NCBI RefSeq assembly: GCF_900104685.1
Contig: NZ_LT629755.1
Location: 2,666,001 to 2,730,000, forward strand
DNA: 64,000 bases
Direction of reading: 5' to 3'
Origin: Agromyces flavus
GTDB lineage: Bacteria; Actinomycetota; Actinomycetes; Actinomycetales; Microbacteriaceae
The notes under the pieces were generated by a model. The model ran no database searches, was not told the origin of the DNA, and saw only the letters and a program-made list of their open reading frames with translations. The position numbers were made by a program, and so were the translations under genes. Positions 26,735-35,052 of this stretch are shown here, in pieces (within the stretch, counting starts at the first letter, position 1; each line of letters begins with the position of its first letter).

Positions 26735-27445
26735 CTACACCGTGGCGAGTGGCTTGCGCGCCCGGTGGAGCGCGACGACGCCCGCCGTGAGGTTGCGCCA
26801 CGCGACATCCGCCCAGCCCGCCTCGCGGATCCATCCGGCGAGCGCCGCCTGGTCGGGCCACGCGTTGATCGACTCGTTGAGGTACTCGTACGCGTCGTCG
26901 TTCGAGCTCGACATTCGTACGAGCGGCGGCATGACGACCTTCTGGTAGAAGTCGTAGCCGGCACGGATGACTCGGACCGGCGGGTGCGAGAACTCGCACA
27001 CCACGAGGCGGCCGCCGGGCTTCGTGACGCGGAGGAACTCGCGCAGCGCCTGCTTCGGATCCTTCACGTTGCGCAGGCCGAACGAGATCGTGACCGCGTC
27101 GAACTCGTCGTCGCCGAACGGCAGGTTCATGGCGTCGGCCTCGACGAACACGAGGTTCGAGACGTGCGCCTGCCGGCGTCGGCCGACGTCGATCATGCCC
27201 GGCGAGAAATCGGCCGCGACCACGCTGGCGCCCGACTTCGCGAGGCTCGCGCTCGACGTGCCCGTGCCGGCCGCGACATCAAGGATCTTCTCGCCCCGCT
27301 TCGGGGCGACCGCCTTGGTGGTCGCCGCGCGCCACAGCGTCGCGTTGCCCACCGAGAGCACGGTGTTGGTGCGGTCGTAGCGCGCGGCCACGCGGTCGAA
27401 CATCGCCGAGACGTCGCGGGGGTCCTTGCCGAGGTCTGCGCGCAT
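26735..27445 (-). CDS. menG: Demethylmenaquinone methyltransferase MenG/UbiE
   Basis: A 236-residue SAM-dependent methyltransferase that performs the last step of menaquinone synthesis. MFDRVAARYDRTN near residue 15 and the SAM loop LDVAAGTGTSS at about 55-65 are both present. So are FGLRNVKDPKQALREFLRVTKPGGRL and the conserved SYxYL-like DDAYEYLNESI. Length is normal. The ATG at 27445 opens on a 259-bp divergent intergenic region that carries a long palindrome. The polyprenyl synthase gene follows 67 bp downstream. Confidence 0.93.
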   Translation of the reverse strand: MRADLGKDPRDVSAMFDRVAARYDRTNTVLSVGNATLWRAATTKAVAPKRGEKILDVAAGTGTSSASLAKSGASVVAADFSPGMIDVGRRRQAHVSNLVFVEADAMNLPFGDDEFDAVTISFGLRNVKDPKQALREFLRVTKPGGRLVVCEFSHPPVRVIRAGYDFYQKVVMPPLVRMSSSNDDAYEYLNESINAWPDQAALAGWIREAGWADVAWRNLTAGVVALHRARKPLATV

Positions 27446-27510
27446 GGTGCGAGTCTACGGTCGCCTGCTGGACGCCGGCTCGGGGGCCGTCGCCTGCCGG
27501 CCGTCGGCCG

Positions 27511-27590
27511 CCGCAGATGCATGAGAATCCCGACTTGGGCGCGCAGCATGACCGTCAGAGGCGGATTCTCATGCATTCCTGCGTCTGCGG
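27511..27590. repeat. 80-nt interrupted palindrome between divergent menG and DUF427 genes
   Basis: Left arm CCGCAGA (27511-27517) pairs with TCTGCGG (27584-27590). The adjoining TGCATGAGAATCC (27518-27530) pairs perfectly with GGATTCTCATGCA (27563-27575); an 8-nt bulge lies on the right side and a 32-nt loop in the middle. It sits between divergent genes, so it is not simply a terminator. The rest of 27446-27704 shows no gene. Confidence 0.85.
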
Positions 27591-27704
27591 GCGGATGCCA
27601 CCTGCGCGGAGCCTGTGAGAATCCATGCAGAGGGATGGAAACGATGGCCGAGCGGGTTGAACCGGGGTGAAGCTGGTACGAGAACCCGAAGGGAATGCAG
27701 CGGC

Positions 27705-27995
27705 ATGGGCATGAAGGCGATCTGGAACGGCACGGTCATCGCGGAGTCCGACGACACGGTCGTGGTCGAGGGCAACCACTACTTCCCGCGCGAGTCGATC
27801 CGCCCCGAGTACTTCGCCGACAGCGACAACCGCAGCGTGTGCCACTGGAAGGGCACCGCGAGCTACTTCCACGTCGAGGTCGAGGGTGAGCGCAACCCGA
27901 ACGCCGCCTGGTACTACCCGCAGCCGTCGGCCGCCGCCGAGGAGATCCGCGACCGCGTCGCGTTCTGGCGCGGGGTCGACGTCATCCCGGCGTGA
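27705..27995 (+). CDS. DUF427 domain-containing protein
   Basis: A 96-residue small beta-rich protein. Family hallmarks are KAIWNGTVIAESDDTVVVEGNHYFP, VCHWKGTASYFHV and the closing AFWRGVDV. The function of DUF427 proteins is unknown. I chose the ATG at 27705 with GAAGGGA upstream; an ATG at 27711 is equally possible. It precedes menF by 32 bp on the same strand and may share its transcript. Confidence 0.87.
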   Translation: MGMKAIWNGTVIAESDDTVVVEGNHYFPRESIRPEYFADSDNRSVCHWKGTASYFHVEVEGERNPNAAWYYPQPSAAAEEIRDRVAFWRGVDVIPA

Positions 27996-28027
27996 GTCTC
28001 CTCCGCGCCCCGGCGTAGGCTGGTGCG

Positions 28028-29347
28028 GTGACGCGAACGGATGCCGCGGCGCCTCCCGCCGCCGATACGCGGTTGCGCGTCCGCACCGTTCCGGTCGATG
28101 AGACGGCGCCGCTCGTGCCGCGGCTCGACCCGCGCCATCCGCTGCTCTGGATGCGACGCGGCGAGGGCATGATCGGCCTCGGCGAGGTGCTGCGCATCGA
28201 GACCGCCGGGCCCGACCGCGTCGCGCGCGCGGCCGACGGATGGCGCCGCCTCGCCGCCGCGGCCGACGTCGACGACCGCGTGGGGCTGCCCGGCAGCGGG
28301 CTCGTCGCGTTCGGAGCGATCGCGTTCGCCGACGAGTCGGCCGCGACGAGCGTGCTGGTCGTGCCCGAGATCGTCATCGGACGCCGCGACGGGCGCGCGT
28401 GGGTCACCCGGATCGAGCTGCTCGACGCGACATCCGGCGCCTCGGGGGCGGCGCTCGCGGCCGCTCCCGTCGAGCTGCCCGAGCCCGCGCCCAAGCGCGA
28501 TGTCCCGCGCGTGCGCTTCTCCTCCGGCACCATGCCCCCCGAGGCATACATGTCGGCGGTCGCCGACGCCGTCGGCCGCATCGACGACGGACGCTTCGAG
28601 AAGGTCGTGCTCGCGCGCGAGATCGTCGGGCAGCTCCAGGAGGATGCCGGCCTGCGGGCCGCCCTCGCGAAACTCGCCGACGACTACCCCGACACCTGGG
28701 TGTTCGCGGTCGACGGGCTCATCGGCGCGAGTCCCGAAACGCTCGTGCGCGTCGACCATGGCACGGTCTCGGCGCGCGTGCTGGCCGGCACCGCGTCACG
28801 CGGCCGCGACGCGACCTCCGACCGGGCCCAGGCCGCGCGTCTCGCCGACTCGCCGAAGGACCGCGCCGAGCACGCGCTCGCGGTCGAGAGCGCCGTCGCG
28901 ACGCTCGCGCCCCATACCGCGCGGCTCGATGCGAGTCCCGAGCCGTTCACGCTGCAGCTGCCGAACCTCTGGCACCTCGCGACCGACCTCAAGGGCACCC
29001 TCGGCGACGGCTCGAGCTCGCTCGACCTCGTCGAGGCCGTGCACCCGACCGCCGCGGTCGCCGGCACGCCGCGCGAGGTCGCACTGCGCGCGATCGCCGA
29101 GCTCGAGGGGTTCGACCGCGGGCGCTACGCCGGCCCGGTCGGCTGGATCGACGCCGACGGCGACGGCGAATGGGCCATCGCGCTGCGGTGCGCGCAGGTC
29201 TCGCCCGACGGCACGGTGCGAGCGTATGCCGGTTGCGGCATCGTCCACGATTCGGTGCCCGCCGACGAGCTCGCCGAGACCGACATGAAGTTCCGGCCGA
29301 TCGTCGAGGCGTTCGGCGCCCCGCCGCCGTCGCCGCCGATCCCCTGA
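28028..29347 (+). CDS. menF: Isochorismate synthase
   Basis: A 439-residue chorismate-binding enzyme converting chorismate to isochorismate, the first committed step of menaquinone synthesis. The general-base Lys lies in RFEKVVLAREI (Lys about 192). Further motifs are the Mg-binding EHALAVESAVATL and HPTAAVAGTPREVALRAI, then RYAGPVGWIDADGDGEWAIALRCA and GCGIVHDSVPADELAETDMKF. The start is GTG 28028. Entry to siderophore or salicylate pathways is the alternative, but the men neighbours favour menaquinone. Separated from the convergent ppk2 by 22 bp. Confidence 0.9.
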   Translation: MTRTDAAAPPAADTRLRVRTVPVDETAPLVPRLDPRHPLLWMRRGEGMIGLGEVLRIETAGPDRVARAADGWRRLAAAADVDDRVGLPGSGLVAFGAIAFADESAATSVLVVPEIVIGRRDGRAWVTRIELLDATSGASGAALAAAPVELPEPAPKRDVPRVRFSSGTMPPEAYMSAVADAVGRIDDGRFEKVVLAREIVGQLQEDAGLRAALAKLADDYPDTWVFAVDGLIGASPETLVRVDHGTVSARVLAGTASRGRDATSDRAQAARLADSPKDRAEHALAVESAVATLAPHTARLDASPEPFTLQLPNLWHLATDLKGTLGDGSSSLDLVEAVHPTAAVAGTPREVALRAIAELEGFDRGRYAGPVGWIDADGDGEWAIALRCAQVSPDGTVRAYAGCGIVHDSVPADELAETDMKFRPIVEAFGAPPPSPPIP

Positions 29348-29369
29348 CCCGCGCGCGGCGGCCGGGCGG

Positions 29370-30227
29370 TCAGCTCACCATCAGGCGCTGTCGCTGCTCC
29401 TCGACGTCGAAGTCGGCGACGGGCCAGTCGAGCCGCATGGCCTCGAGTGCCTCGATCAGCAGGTGCTGGACCGCGAGCCGCGCGTACCACTTGCGGTCGG
29501 CGGGCACGACGTACCAGGGCGCGTGCGGCGTCGTCGTGCGGTCGAACACCATCTGGTACGCCTCACGGTAGCGCGGCGCGAGCATGCGCTCGTCGATGTC
29601 GCCGGGGCTGAACTTCCAGTGCTTGTCGCGCCGCTTGAGGCGCTTGAGCAGGCGGGCCTTCTGCTCCTCCATCGAGATGTGGAGCATGACCTTGATGATC
29701 GTCACGCCCGAGGCCGAGAGTTCGGCCTCGAACTCGTTGATCGCGTCGTAGCGGCTCTCGATCTCGTCGGCCGGCGCGAGCTCGCGCACCTTGGCGATCA
29801 GCACGTCCTCGTAGTGCGATCGGTCGAACACGCCGATCATGCCGCCGTCGGGCAGCTTCTTGCGGATCCGCCAGAGGAAGTCGTGCTCGAGCTCCTCGTC
29901 GGTGGGCTGCTTGAACGCCGCGTACTGCACGCCCTGCGGGTCGACCGCGCTCATCACGTGCTTGACGATGCCGCCCTTACCCGCGGTGTCCATCGCCTGC
30001 AGCACGAGCAGGATGCGACGCGGATCGTCGCCCATCTGGTTGCCCGCGAACAGCATCTCCTGCTGCTCCGCGAAGATCGCGGCGCCCTCGGCCAGCGAGG
30101 TCTCGGCTTCCTTCCTGCCGCCCGCGAACCCGGGTGTGCCGCGCGGCTCGACCTCCTCGAGCCGGAACCCCTGCCGCACCCGCAGCACCTCCGACGGATC
30201 GGTCGCCCAGTACGTTTCGAGACCCAC
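29370..30227 (-). CDS. Polyphosphate kinase 2 family protein
   Basis: A 285-residue PPK2 enzyme that transfers phosphate between polyphosphate and nucleotides. Walker A-like LQAMDTAGKGGIVKH at about 77-90, lid and Walker B region GVFDRSHYEDVL at about 132-143, and HWKFSPGDIDER are all present. A single PPK2 domain of this length with MDTAGKGG suggests the class that phosphorylates ADP or GDP (or AMP), but the class cannot be assigned securely. It stands alone, 228 bp downstream of menD on the same strand. That gap contains a strong palindrome and no gene. Confidence 0.9.
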   Translation of the reverse strand: MGLETYWATDPSEVLRVRQGFRLEEVEPRGTPGFAGGRKEAETSLAEGAAIFAEQQEMLFAGNQMGDDPRRILLVLQAMDTAGKGGIVKHVMSAVDPQGVQYAAFKQPTDEELEHDFLWRIRKKLPDGGMIGVFDRSHYEDVLIAKVRELAPADEIESRYDAINEFEAELSASGVTIIKVMLHISMEEQKARLLKRLKRRDKHWKFSPGDIDERMLAPRYREAYQMVFDRTTTPHAPWYVVPADRKWYARLAVQHLLIEALEAMRLDWPVADFDVEEQRQRLMVS

Positions 30228-30341
30228 GTCGCTCCCCTCATCGCGGCGCCCGTGGCCGCTGGTGCTTCATCTTGGGGCCCCGACGGATGCCGCGGCAAGG
30301 GGTGGCGCGCCGCCGCCGCACCACTTGCCTTTCCGCCCCGC

Positions 30342-30421
30342 CGCAACGCAGGTGCGGAGCGCGTGTCGGGTTGCCGGGTGCAGCGTGTCGCCCGACACGC
30401 CGGACGCGCACCTGCGTTGCG
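30342..30421. repeat. 80-nt nested double palindrome between menD and ppk2
   Basis: Outer arms CGCAACGCAGGTGCG (30342-30356) and CGCACCTGCGTTGCG (30407-30421) match perfectly over 15 bp. Inner arms GCGTGTCGGG (30361-30370) and CCCGACACGC (30391-30400) match over 10 bp around a 20-nt loop. It could end the menD transcript, but there is no T-run, and the nested design resembles the palindromes at 27511 and 56547. Confidence 0.9.
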
Positions 30422-30455
30422 CGCGGGCGCGGGTCGTGCGAGCTGACGGCATGGG

Positions 30456-32333
30456 TCAGCGGGCGAGCGGGACCTCGAGCAGGGTCGGCCCCGTGACGGC
30501 GGTGCCGAGTGCCTCGTCGAGTTCACCGCGGGTGGTGGCACGGCGGTACTCCCAGCCGTAGGCGGCGGCCAGCCCTGCGAGATCGACCTGCTGCGGGGTG
30601 TACTGCACGCGATCGAAGGCATCGGATGGCGCGGACGCCGCCACCTCGAGCGCGTCGAAGATCGTTCCGCCGCCGTCGTTGCCGACGACGAGGAGCACGC
30701 GCGGGCGGGCCTCGCCCGCGCCGATGAGCAGGGACCCGACGTCGTGCAGGAGCGTGAGGTCGCCGATGATCGCGCGGGTCGTGCCGCCGGCCGCGCGCGC
30801 AGACGCGGCGGGCGCGCCATCCGCCCCTGGCACTGCGGCTTGGCTCGCGATCGCGACGCCGAGCGTGGTCGCGACCGTGCCGTCGATACCGGCGAGCCCG
30901 CGATTGGCGTGCACGGTGATGCGGCGGCCCGGCACGGTGCGGTCGGCGTCGCGGATCAGCCGCGATGCGCCGAACACGAGCCGGTCGTGCGGCCAGGTCG
31001 CGCCCCACACCGCCTCGACGAGCATGCGCCGGTCGATCGGCGTGCGGATGCGCGCGAGCTGGTCGCGCAGGTACGCGCGCTGGGCCGCGAAGTCGGACAC
31101 GTGCCCGGTCTCGTCGACACCGCTGCGCAGCGGTGCGGTCGATCCGGCCATTCCGGCCGGGGCGCCGTCGCCGTCGACCACGACCCGCCTCGATCCCCCG
31201 TGCGCCGCCGCGGCCGCGGCCTCGTCGACGAGCATGCGGCTCGACCGCACCCAGCGCCCGGTCCACGCCCGCTCGTCGGCGGTCGGCTCGTGCGGCTCGA
31301 CCGCGACCGCGCGCTCGAATCGATCGGCCGCGTGCCCCGGGTTGAACCACTCGATGCCGGATGGCGCGACCACGACGACCTCGACGCCCTTGCGCTGCAC
31401 GAGCGCGGGCACCTCGCGCGAGAGCGTCGGATGCCCGAACACGACCACCCGCTCGACCTCGTCGCCGAACCCCGGTTCGCGCAGCAGCTCGCGGTACGCG
31501 ACGACCAGGTTCGGCCCGAAGCGCGCGCCGCTCGTGACCTCGGCGATGAGCGGCCAGCCCGCCGCGCGGGCGAGCTCCTCGGCGGCGGGGCCGGCTCCGG
31601 CGCCCGCGACGACGATGGTGCGCGGGCCGTGCGCGAGTCGCGCGGCGGGCACGTCGGTCGAGTCGGCAGCGGCCGGGTTCGAGGCGGATGTCGCGACATC
31701 CGCCCCCGCCGTGGGCACCGAGGCGTCGTCGAGGGTCACCGCCGACGACAGCGGTTCGCGCAGCTGCAAGTTGAGGTGCACGGGTCCGGGGCCGGGGTGC
31801 GGCACGATCCGGCCGTCGGCGTCGCGGCCGAGCGCGGCCCGGACGGCCTCGCGAGCGAGGGAGGTCGCGGCATCCGCCTCGCCGGCCCGCCCCTCGGGTG
31901 GCGTGACGTCGCGCTCGAGGCGCACGGCGCCCGCGAAGATCCCGGGCTGCATCGTGGTCTGGTTCGAGCGGATGCCGCGCAGCTCGGCGGGCCGGTCGGC
32001 TGTCGCGAGGATGAGCGGGACGCCGCCGTGGTGCGCCTCGAGCACCGCCGGATGCAGGTTCGCGACCGCGGTGCCGGACGTCGTGACGACCACCGAAGGC
32101 CGACCCGACTCGACCGCGAGCCCGAGCGCGAGGAAGCCCGCGCCACGCTCGTCGATGCGGACGTGCAGGCGGATGGCTCCGGCCCGCTCGAGCTCGGCGG
32201 CGGCGAGCGCGAGCGCCTGCGAGCGCGATCCGGGCGCGACCACGACATCGGTCACGCCAGCGCGGACGAGCGCGGACAGCAGTGCAAGCGCGGACGCGGT
32301 CGCCGGACTCGCGACCGCGCGCGCGTCAGGCAT
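30456..32333 (-). CDS. menD: SEPHCHC synthase MenD
   Basis: 2-succinyl-5-enolpyruvyl-6-hydroxy-3-cyclohexene-1-carboxylate synthase, 625 residues. It condenses 2-oxoglutarate with isochorismate using thiamine diphosphate. The N-terminal PYR domain has [14 protein letters not shown] and the TPP-activating Glu in [15 protein letters not shown] (about 61); [18 protein letters not shown] follows. The C-terminal PP domain has [13 protein letters not shown] and [13 protein letters not shown]. The ATG at 32333 overlaps the upstream membrane-protein gene by 8 bp. Near the middle, 31683-31704 is a 22-bp perfect palindrome made of two GGCGGATGTCG halves. The longer frame to 32738 is antisense noise. 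Confidence 0.92.
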   Translation of the reverse strand: MPDARAVASPATASALALLSALVRAGVTDVVVAPGSRSQALALAAAELERAGAIRLHVRIDERGAGFLALGLAVESGRPSVVVTTSGTAVANLHPAVLEAHHGGVPLILATADRPAELRGIRSNQTTMQPGIFAGAVRLERDVTPPEGRAGEADAATSLAREAVRAALGRDADGRIVPHPGPGPVHLNLQLREPLSSAVTLDDASVPTAGADVATSASNPAAADSTDVPAARLAHGPRTIVVAGAGAGPAAEELARAAGWPLIAEVTSGARFGPNLVVAYRELLREPGFGDEVERVVVFGHPTLSREVPALVQRKGVEVVVVAPSGIEWFNPGHAADRFERAVAVEPHEPTADERAWTGRWVRSSRMLVDEAAAAAAHGGSRRVVVDGDGAPAGMAGSTAPLRSGVDETGHVSDFAAQRAYLRDQLARIRTPIDRRMLVEAVWGATWPHDRLVFGASRLIRDADRTVPGRRITVHANRGLAGIDGTVATTLGVAIASQAAVPGADGAPAASARAAGGTTRAIIGDLTLLHDVGSLLIGAGEARPRVLLVVGNDGGGTIFDALEVAASAPSDAFDRVQYTPQQVDLAGLAAAYGWEYRRATTRGELDEALGTAVTGPTLLEVPLAR

Positions 32334-32763
32334 CCGGTCGGCCCGACGTGCCCGGCTCTCCCGGCGTCTCGGTTCCGCCGTCGTTGCGGCGGTGGTCGCT
32401 GCCGAGCGCGTCGTCGGGTCGCGGTCGGTTCGATGGGGTGTCGTCGTCGAGCTCGGCGAGCTCCTGCTCGAGGCGGCGGATGCGCTCCTCGTGCTCGGCG
32501 TCGGCACGGAGCCGGCGCAGGAACTCGGGGTCGTCATCGGGCGCCGACGCGTGCGGGAACACCCGGCCGACGCGGATGGCACGACCGCGGCCCACGAGGA
32601 ACCACAGCAGCCCGCCGATGATCGGCACGAGCAGGATGACCACGATCCACCAGCCGCGCGGCAGACCGCGGATGCGGGAGCGGTCGAACAGCGCGCAGTC
32701 GACCGCCGCGTAGATCGTGAAGACCACGGCGGCGACACCGAGGATCACCCAGAGGCGGACCAT
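32326..32763 (-). CDS. PLDc_N domain membrane protein
   Basis: A 145-residue protein with two N-terminal transmembrane helices: [20 protein letters not shown] at about 2-21 and [21 protein letters not shown] at about 38-58. These are joined by [11 protein letters not shown], the pattern of the phospholipase D N-terminal (PLDc_N) domain. The remaining 85 residues are charged and probably form a coiled coil ([26 protein letters not shown]) followed by a disordered tail. It lacks any HKD catalytic motif. It is coupled to menD by an 8-bp overlap; the connection to menaquinone synthesis is unknown. Confidence 0.8.
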   Translation of the reverse strand: MVRLWVILGVAAVVFTIYAAVDCALFDRSRIRGLPRGWWIVVILLVPIIGGLLWFLVGRGRAIRVGRVFPHASAPDDDPEFLRRLRADAEHEERIRRLEQELAELDDDTPSNRPRPDDALGSDHRRNDGGTETPGEPGTSGRPDA

Positions 32764-32837
32764 GCTCCGATCCTACGCGCGCTGCGTCACAGTGGGCTGG
32801 GAGCGCTCATCCAGATTCCGTTGCCTACACTGATCGC

Positions 32838-33119
32838 GTGAAGGCCGTCCCCGTCTGGCTCCGCTACACGCTTCTGCGCGTGGTGCTGTTCGCTGCGCCG
32901 CTCGTCGTGCTGCTCATCGCCGGCGTCTCCCCGTGGATCGCGGTGCTCGTCGCCGCCCTGTTCGGCTTCAGCGCGTCGCTGCTGTTCCTGCGCCGCCAGC
33001 GCGAGGAGTTCGCGACCGACCTCTACGCGGCCCGCCGTCGCGAGACGCCCACGGCGCGCGACGACGCCGAGGCCGAGGATGGTGCGGTCGACGCGTCGGA
33101 GCAGCGCCCCTCGGAGTAG
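32838..33119 (+). CDS. DUF4229 domain-containing membrane protein
   Basis: A 93-residue actinobacterial protein from GTG 32838. Two transmembrane helices (about 8-26 and 30-48) are separated by a short turn; FLRRQREEFATDLYAARRR follows, then an acidic C-terminus. This is the DUF4229 layout. Its function is unknown, though it is repeatedly found among men genes in actinobacteria (family recall). It is divergent from the PLDc_N/menD pair across 74 bp. Confidence 0.83.
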   Translation: MKAVPVWLRYTLLRVVLFAAPLVVLLIAGVSPWIAVLVAALFGFSASLLFLRRQREEFATDLYAARRRETPTARDDAEAEDGAVDASEQRPSE

Positions 33120-33203
33120 GGCGCGCGTCGCGCCATCCGCTCTCGGCCGTGCGTCGACCGCCGCGCACTTGACGCCGGGTCGCCGGCTGGACCGCGTCGC
33201 CAA

Positions 33204-33259
33204 CGAGATGACGCGAAACGCGGTTCGCCGCCGCGCCAAGGACAGTTCGCGTCATCTGG
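33204..33259 (+). repeat. 56-bp palindromic element, copy 1
   Basis: Arms AGATGACGCGAA (33206-33217) and TTCGCGTCATCT (33246-33257) are perfect 12-bp inverted repeats around an asymmetric centre that begins ACGCGGTTCGCC. It lies in the convergent gap between the DUF4229 gene and menA, 94 bp before copy 2. A 22-bp direct repeat ending CGCGCCATCCGCT brackets the pair at 33120-33141 and 33371-33392. Confidence 0.93.
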
Positions 33260-33297
33260 ATGCGGAGGCCGGCGCCGGGTCGGCGAGAGCTGCCGAG

Positions 33298-33353
33298 CGA
33301 GATGACGCGAAACGCGGTTCGCCGCCGCGCCAGCGACAGTTCGCGTCATCTGG
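33298..33353 (+). repeat. 56-bp palindromic element, copy 2
   Basis: Nearly identical to copy 1 over its whole length, with perfect 12-bp arms at 33300-33311 and 33340-33351. It has the same orientation as all other copies in the window. The remainder of 33120-33403 contains no gene. Confidence 0.93.
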
Positions 33354-33403
33354 AGGCACGCCCAAGGCGAGGCGCGCGTCGCGCCATCCGCTCGACCGCC
33401 CGG

Positions 33404-34420
33404 TCAGAACGCGAAGACGAGGCCCAGGCCGACGCCGTACGCGAGCGACGTGAGGCTCGCGAGCTGCAGTGCGGTGATCAGCTCGCGCGGAGTGCGCGAC
33501 CAGCCGACGATGATGCACGCCGGAACCGCGGCGAGCAGCGCGAACAGCACGAGCCACGCCGGCGGGTAGAGGAACGCCCAGAACACGACCACCGCGAACG
33601 GCAGCAGCATGAACACCGCGAACAGGATGCGCGACCACAGCGCGCCGACGAGCACCGAGAGCGTGCGCTTGCCGGCGGCGCGGTCCTGGTCGATGTCGCG
33701 CAGGTTGTTGGCCATGAGCACGGCGCACGCGAGGAGGCCGACGCCCGCGCCGCCGGTCCACGCCTCGAGGTTCACGGTGAGCGCCTGCACATACGCGGAG
33801 CCGGCCGTCGCGACGATGCCGAAGAACACGAACACGAACAGCTCGCCGAGGCCGTAGTACCCGTACGGGCGCTTGCCGCCCGTGTAGAACCACGCCGCGA
33901 CGATCGCCAAGGCGCCGACGGCGAGCAGCCACCACTGCTGCGTGATGACCACGAGCGCGAGGCCGGCGACCGCCGCGATGGCGAAGAACGTGAGCGCGAC
34001 CGCGAGCACGCGCTTCGGCGGCACGAGCCCCGACCCCGTGAGGCGGGCCGGACCGACCCGGTGCGCGTCGGTGCCGCGGATGCCGTCGGAGTAGTCGTTG
34101 GCGTAGTTCACGCCGATCTGCAGCGCGAGCGCGACCACCAGGGCGAGCACGAACCGCCACGGATGGAACGGCTCGTCGAGGAAGTCGGCGGCGACGACTC
34201 CGGCTCCGGTGCCCAGCGCGACCGGCGACATCGCGAGTGGCAGCGTCCGCAGGCGGGCGCCCGCGACCCAGTCGCGCCACGTGACGGGACCCTGATGCGC
34301 GACGGGTGTCGCCGCCGCCCTCGCCGGATTGCCCGAGCGGCCGTTCGTGCGGCGCGGGGATGCGACGGGCTTGGCGGGCGGGGTCATGCGTCGGGGGTTC
34401 GGGCGGGCCACGGGAGCCAT
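33404..34420 (-). CDS. menA: 1,4-dihydroxy-2-naphthoate polyprenyltransferase
   Basis: A 338-residue UbiA-superfamily membrane enzyme that attaches the isoprenoid chain to 1,4-dihydroxy-2-naphthoate. The first Asp-rich motif NYANDYSDGIRGTD near residue 104 and the second NNLRDIDQDRAAGKRTL near residue 227 bind the Mg-diphosphate. Eight or nine hydrophobic helices surround them. About 45 N-terminal residues are basic and disordered; ATG 34387 (MTPPAKP) is an alternative start. It lies between the palindrome pair and the marR gene, on the minus strand. Confidence 0.92.
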   Translation of the reverse strand: MAPVARPNPRRMTPPAKPVASPRRTNGRSGNPARAAATPVAHQGPVTWRDWVAGARLRTLPLAMSPVALGTGAGVVAADFLDEPFHPWRFVLALVVALALQIGVNYANDYSDGIRGTDAHRVGPARLTGSGLVPPKRVLAVALTFFAIAAVAGLALVVITQQWWLLAVGALAIVAAWFYTGGKRPYGYYGLGELFVFVFFGIVATAGSAYVQALTVNLEAWTGGAGVGLLACAVLMANNLRDIDQDRAAGKRTLSVLVGALWSRILFAVFMLLPFAVVVFWAFLYPPAWLVLFALLAAVPACIIVGWSRTPRELITALQLASLTSLAYGVGLGLVFAF

Positions 34421-34507
34421 CGTATTCGGGGAGCGCTCCGCGGCGCCTCGGCATCGGCTATGGATGCGCCATGCATGCGAGCGTCGCGGGGGCCGGGGCC
34501 GCGTGGC

Positions 34508-34954
34508 TCAGCGCACGTCCTTCACGGCATCGAGGTACCGCGCGACGACCTCGAGCTCCGCGACCGTGAAGCCCTCGTGCACCCGCTCCATTCCGGCGAC
34601 GATGCCGGCGTATGGATCGTCGCCGCCGCCGCGGCCGGCGCCCGGGAGCGCGTCCGGCCGGAGCTGCACGACGACCCGGCGGCGGTCGGAAGGGTCGGCC
34701 GCTCGCTCGATGAGGCCGCGCTGCTCGAGGCGGTCGAGCACGCGCGTCGTGGTGCTCGTCGGCAGCTCGGTCTGGCGACTGATCTCACCGGTCGACATCG
34801 GCGCGCCGTTTCGGGCGATGAAGCCGAGCGCCTGGAGGTCGACGACGTTGAGTCCCATCGACCGCGCGATGCGCTCGTTCGTCATGACCGACGACGCGAT
34901 GACGAGCTGCAGCGAGTCGAGGATGCGCGCGGTGACGTCCGCCTTGGTTGACAT
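34508..34954 (-). CDS. MarR family transcriptional regulator
   Basis: A 148-residue winged-helix regulator. The recognition region is MSTGEISRQTELPTSTTTRVLDRLEQRGLIERA with the wing DPSDRRRVVVQLRPD. It is divergent from an MFS efflux gene; the 98-bp gap holds two short palindromes that are likely its operators. The probable role is ligand-relieved repression of the exporter and of itself. No conserved Cys is present, so redox sensing is unlikely. Confidence 0.88.
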   Translation of the reverse strand: MSTKADVTARILDSLQLVIASSVMTNERIARSMGLNVVDLQALGFIARNGAPMSTGEISRQTELPTSTTTRVLDRLEQRGLIERAADPSDRRRVVVQLRPDALPGAGRGGGDDPYAGIVAGMERVHEGFTVAELEVVARYLDAVKDVR

Positions 34955-34985
34955 CCGCTCGTCGACCTCCTATCGTTCCCACTAC

Positions 34986-35007
34986 GGGATTATCCCAGTT
35001 CGGAACT
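34986..35007. promoter_or_regulatory. Adjacent palindromes, probable MarR operators
   Basis: GGGAT-T-ATCCC (34986-34996) abuts AGTTC-G-GAACT (34997-35007); both are perfect with one central base. A further CTCGGAACTTTC half-like site lies at about 35015-35026. They occupy the middle of the divergent marR-MFS promoter region, which is distinctly A+T-richer than its surroundings. Confidence 0.62.
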
Positions 35008-35052
35008 ATTCCACCTCGGAACTTTCATTCAGACTACGAAAGGACGACGAGC

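Noticed and set aside
24211..26790. An 859-codon plus-strand open frame over fprA and the prenyl synthase
   Set aside because: Composition is repetitive Arg/Val/Asp/His with no recognisable domain; both genes on the other strand are convincing.
26668..26964. N-terminal extension of the prenyl synthase
   Set aside because: The added residues are Arg/Ser/Thr noise antisense to menG; the GTG at 26667 gives a normal family start.
27511..27590. Transcription terminator
   Set aside because: Both neighbouring genes start, not end, at this gap, and no T-run is present.
32334..32738. N-terminal extension of MenD
   Set aside because: The extension is out-of-frame noise over the PLDc_N gene; ATG 32333 gives a typical MenD start with an 8-bp overlap.
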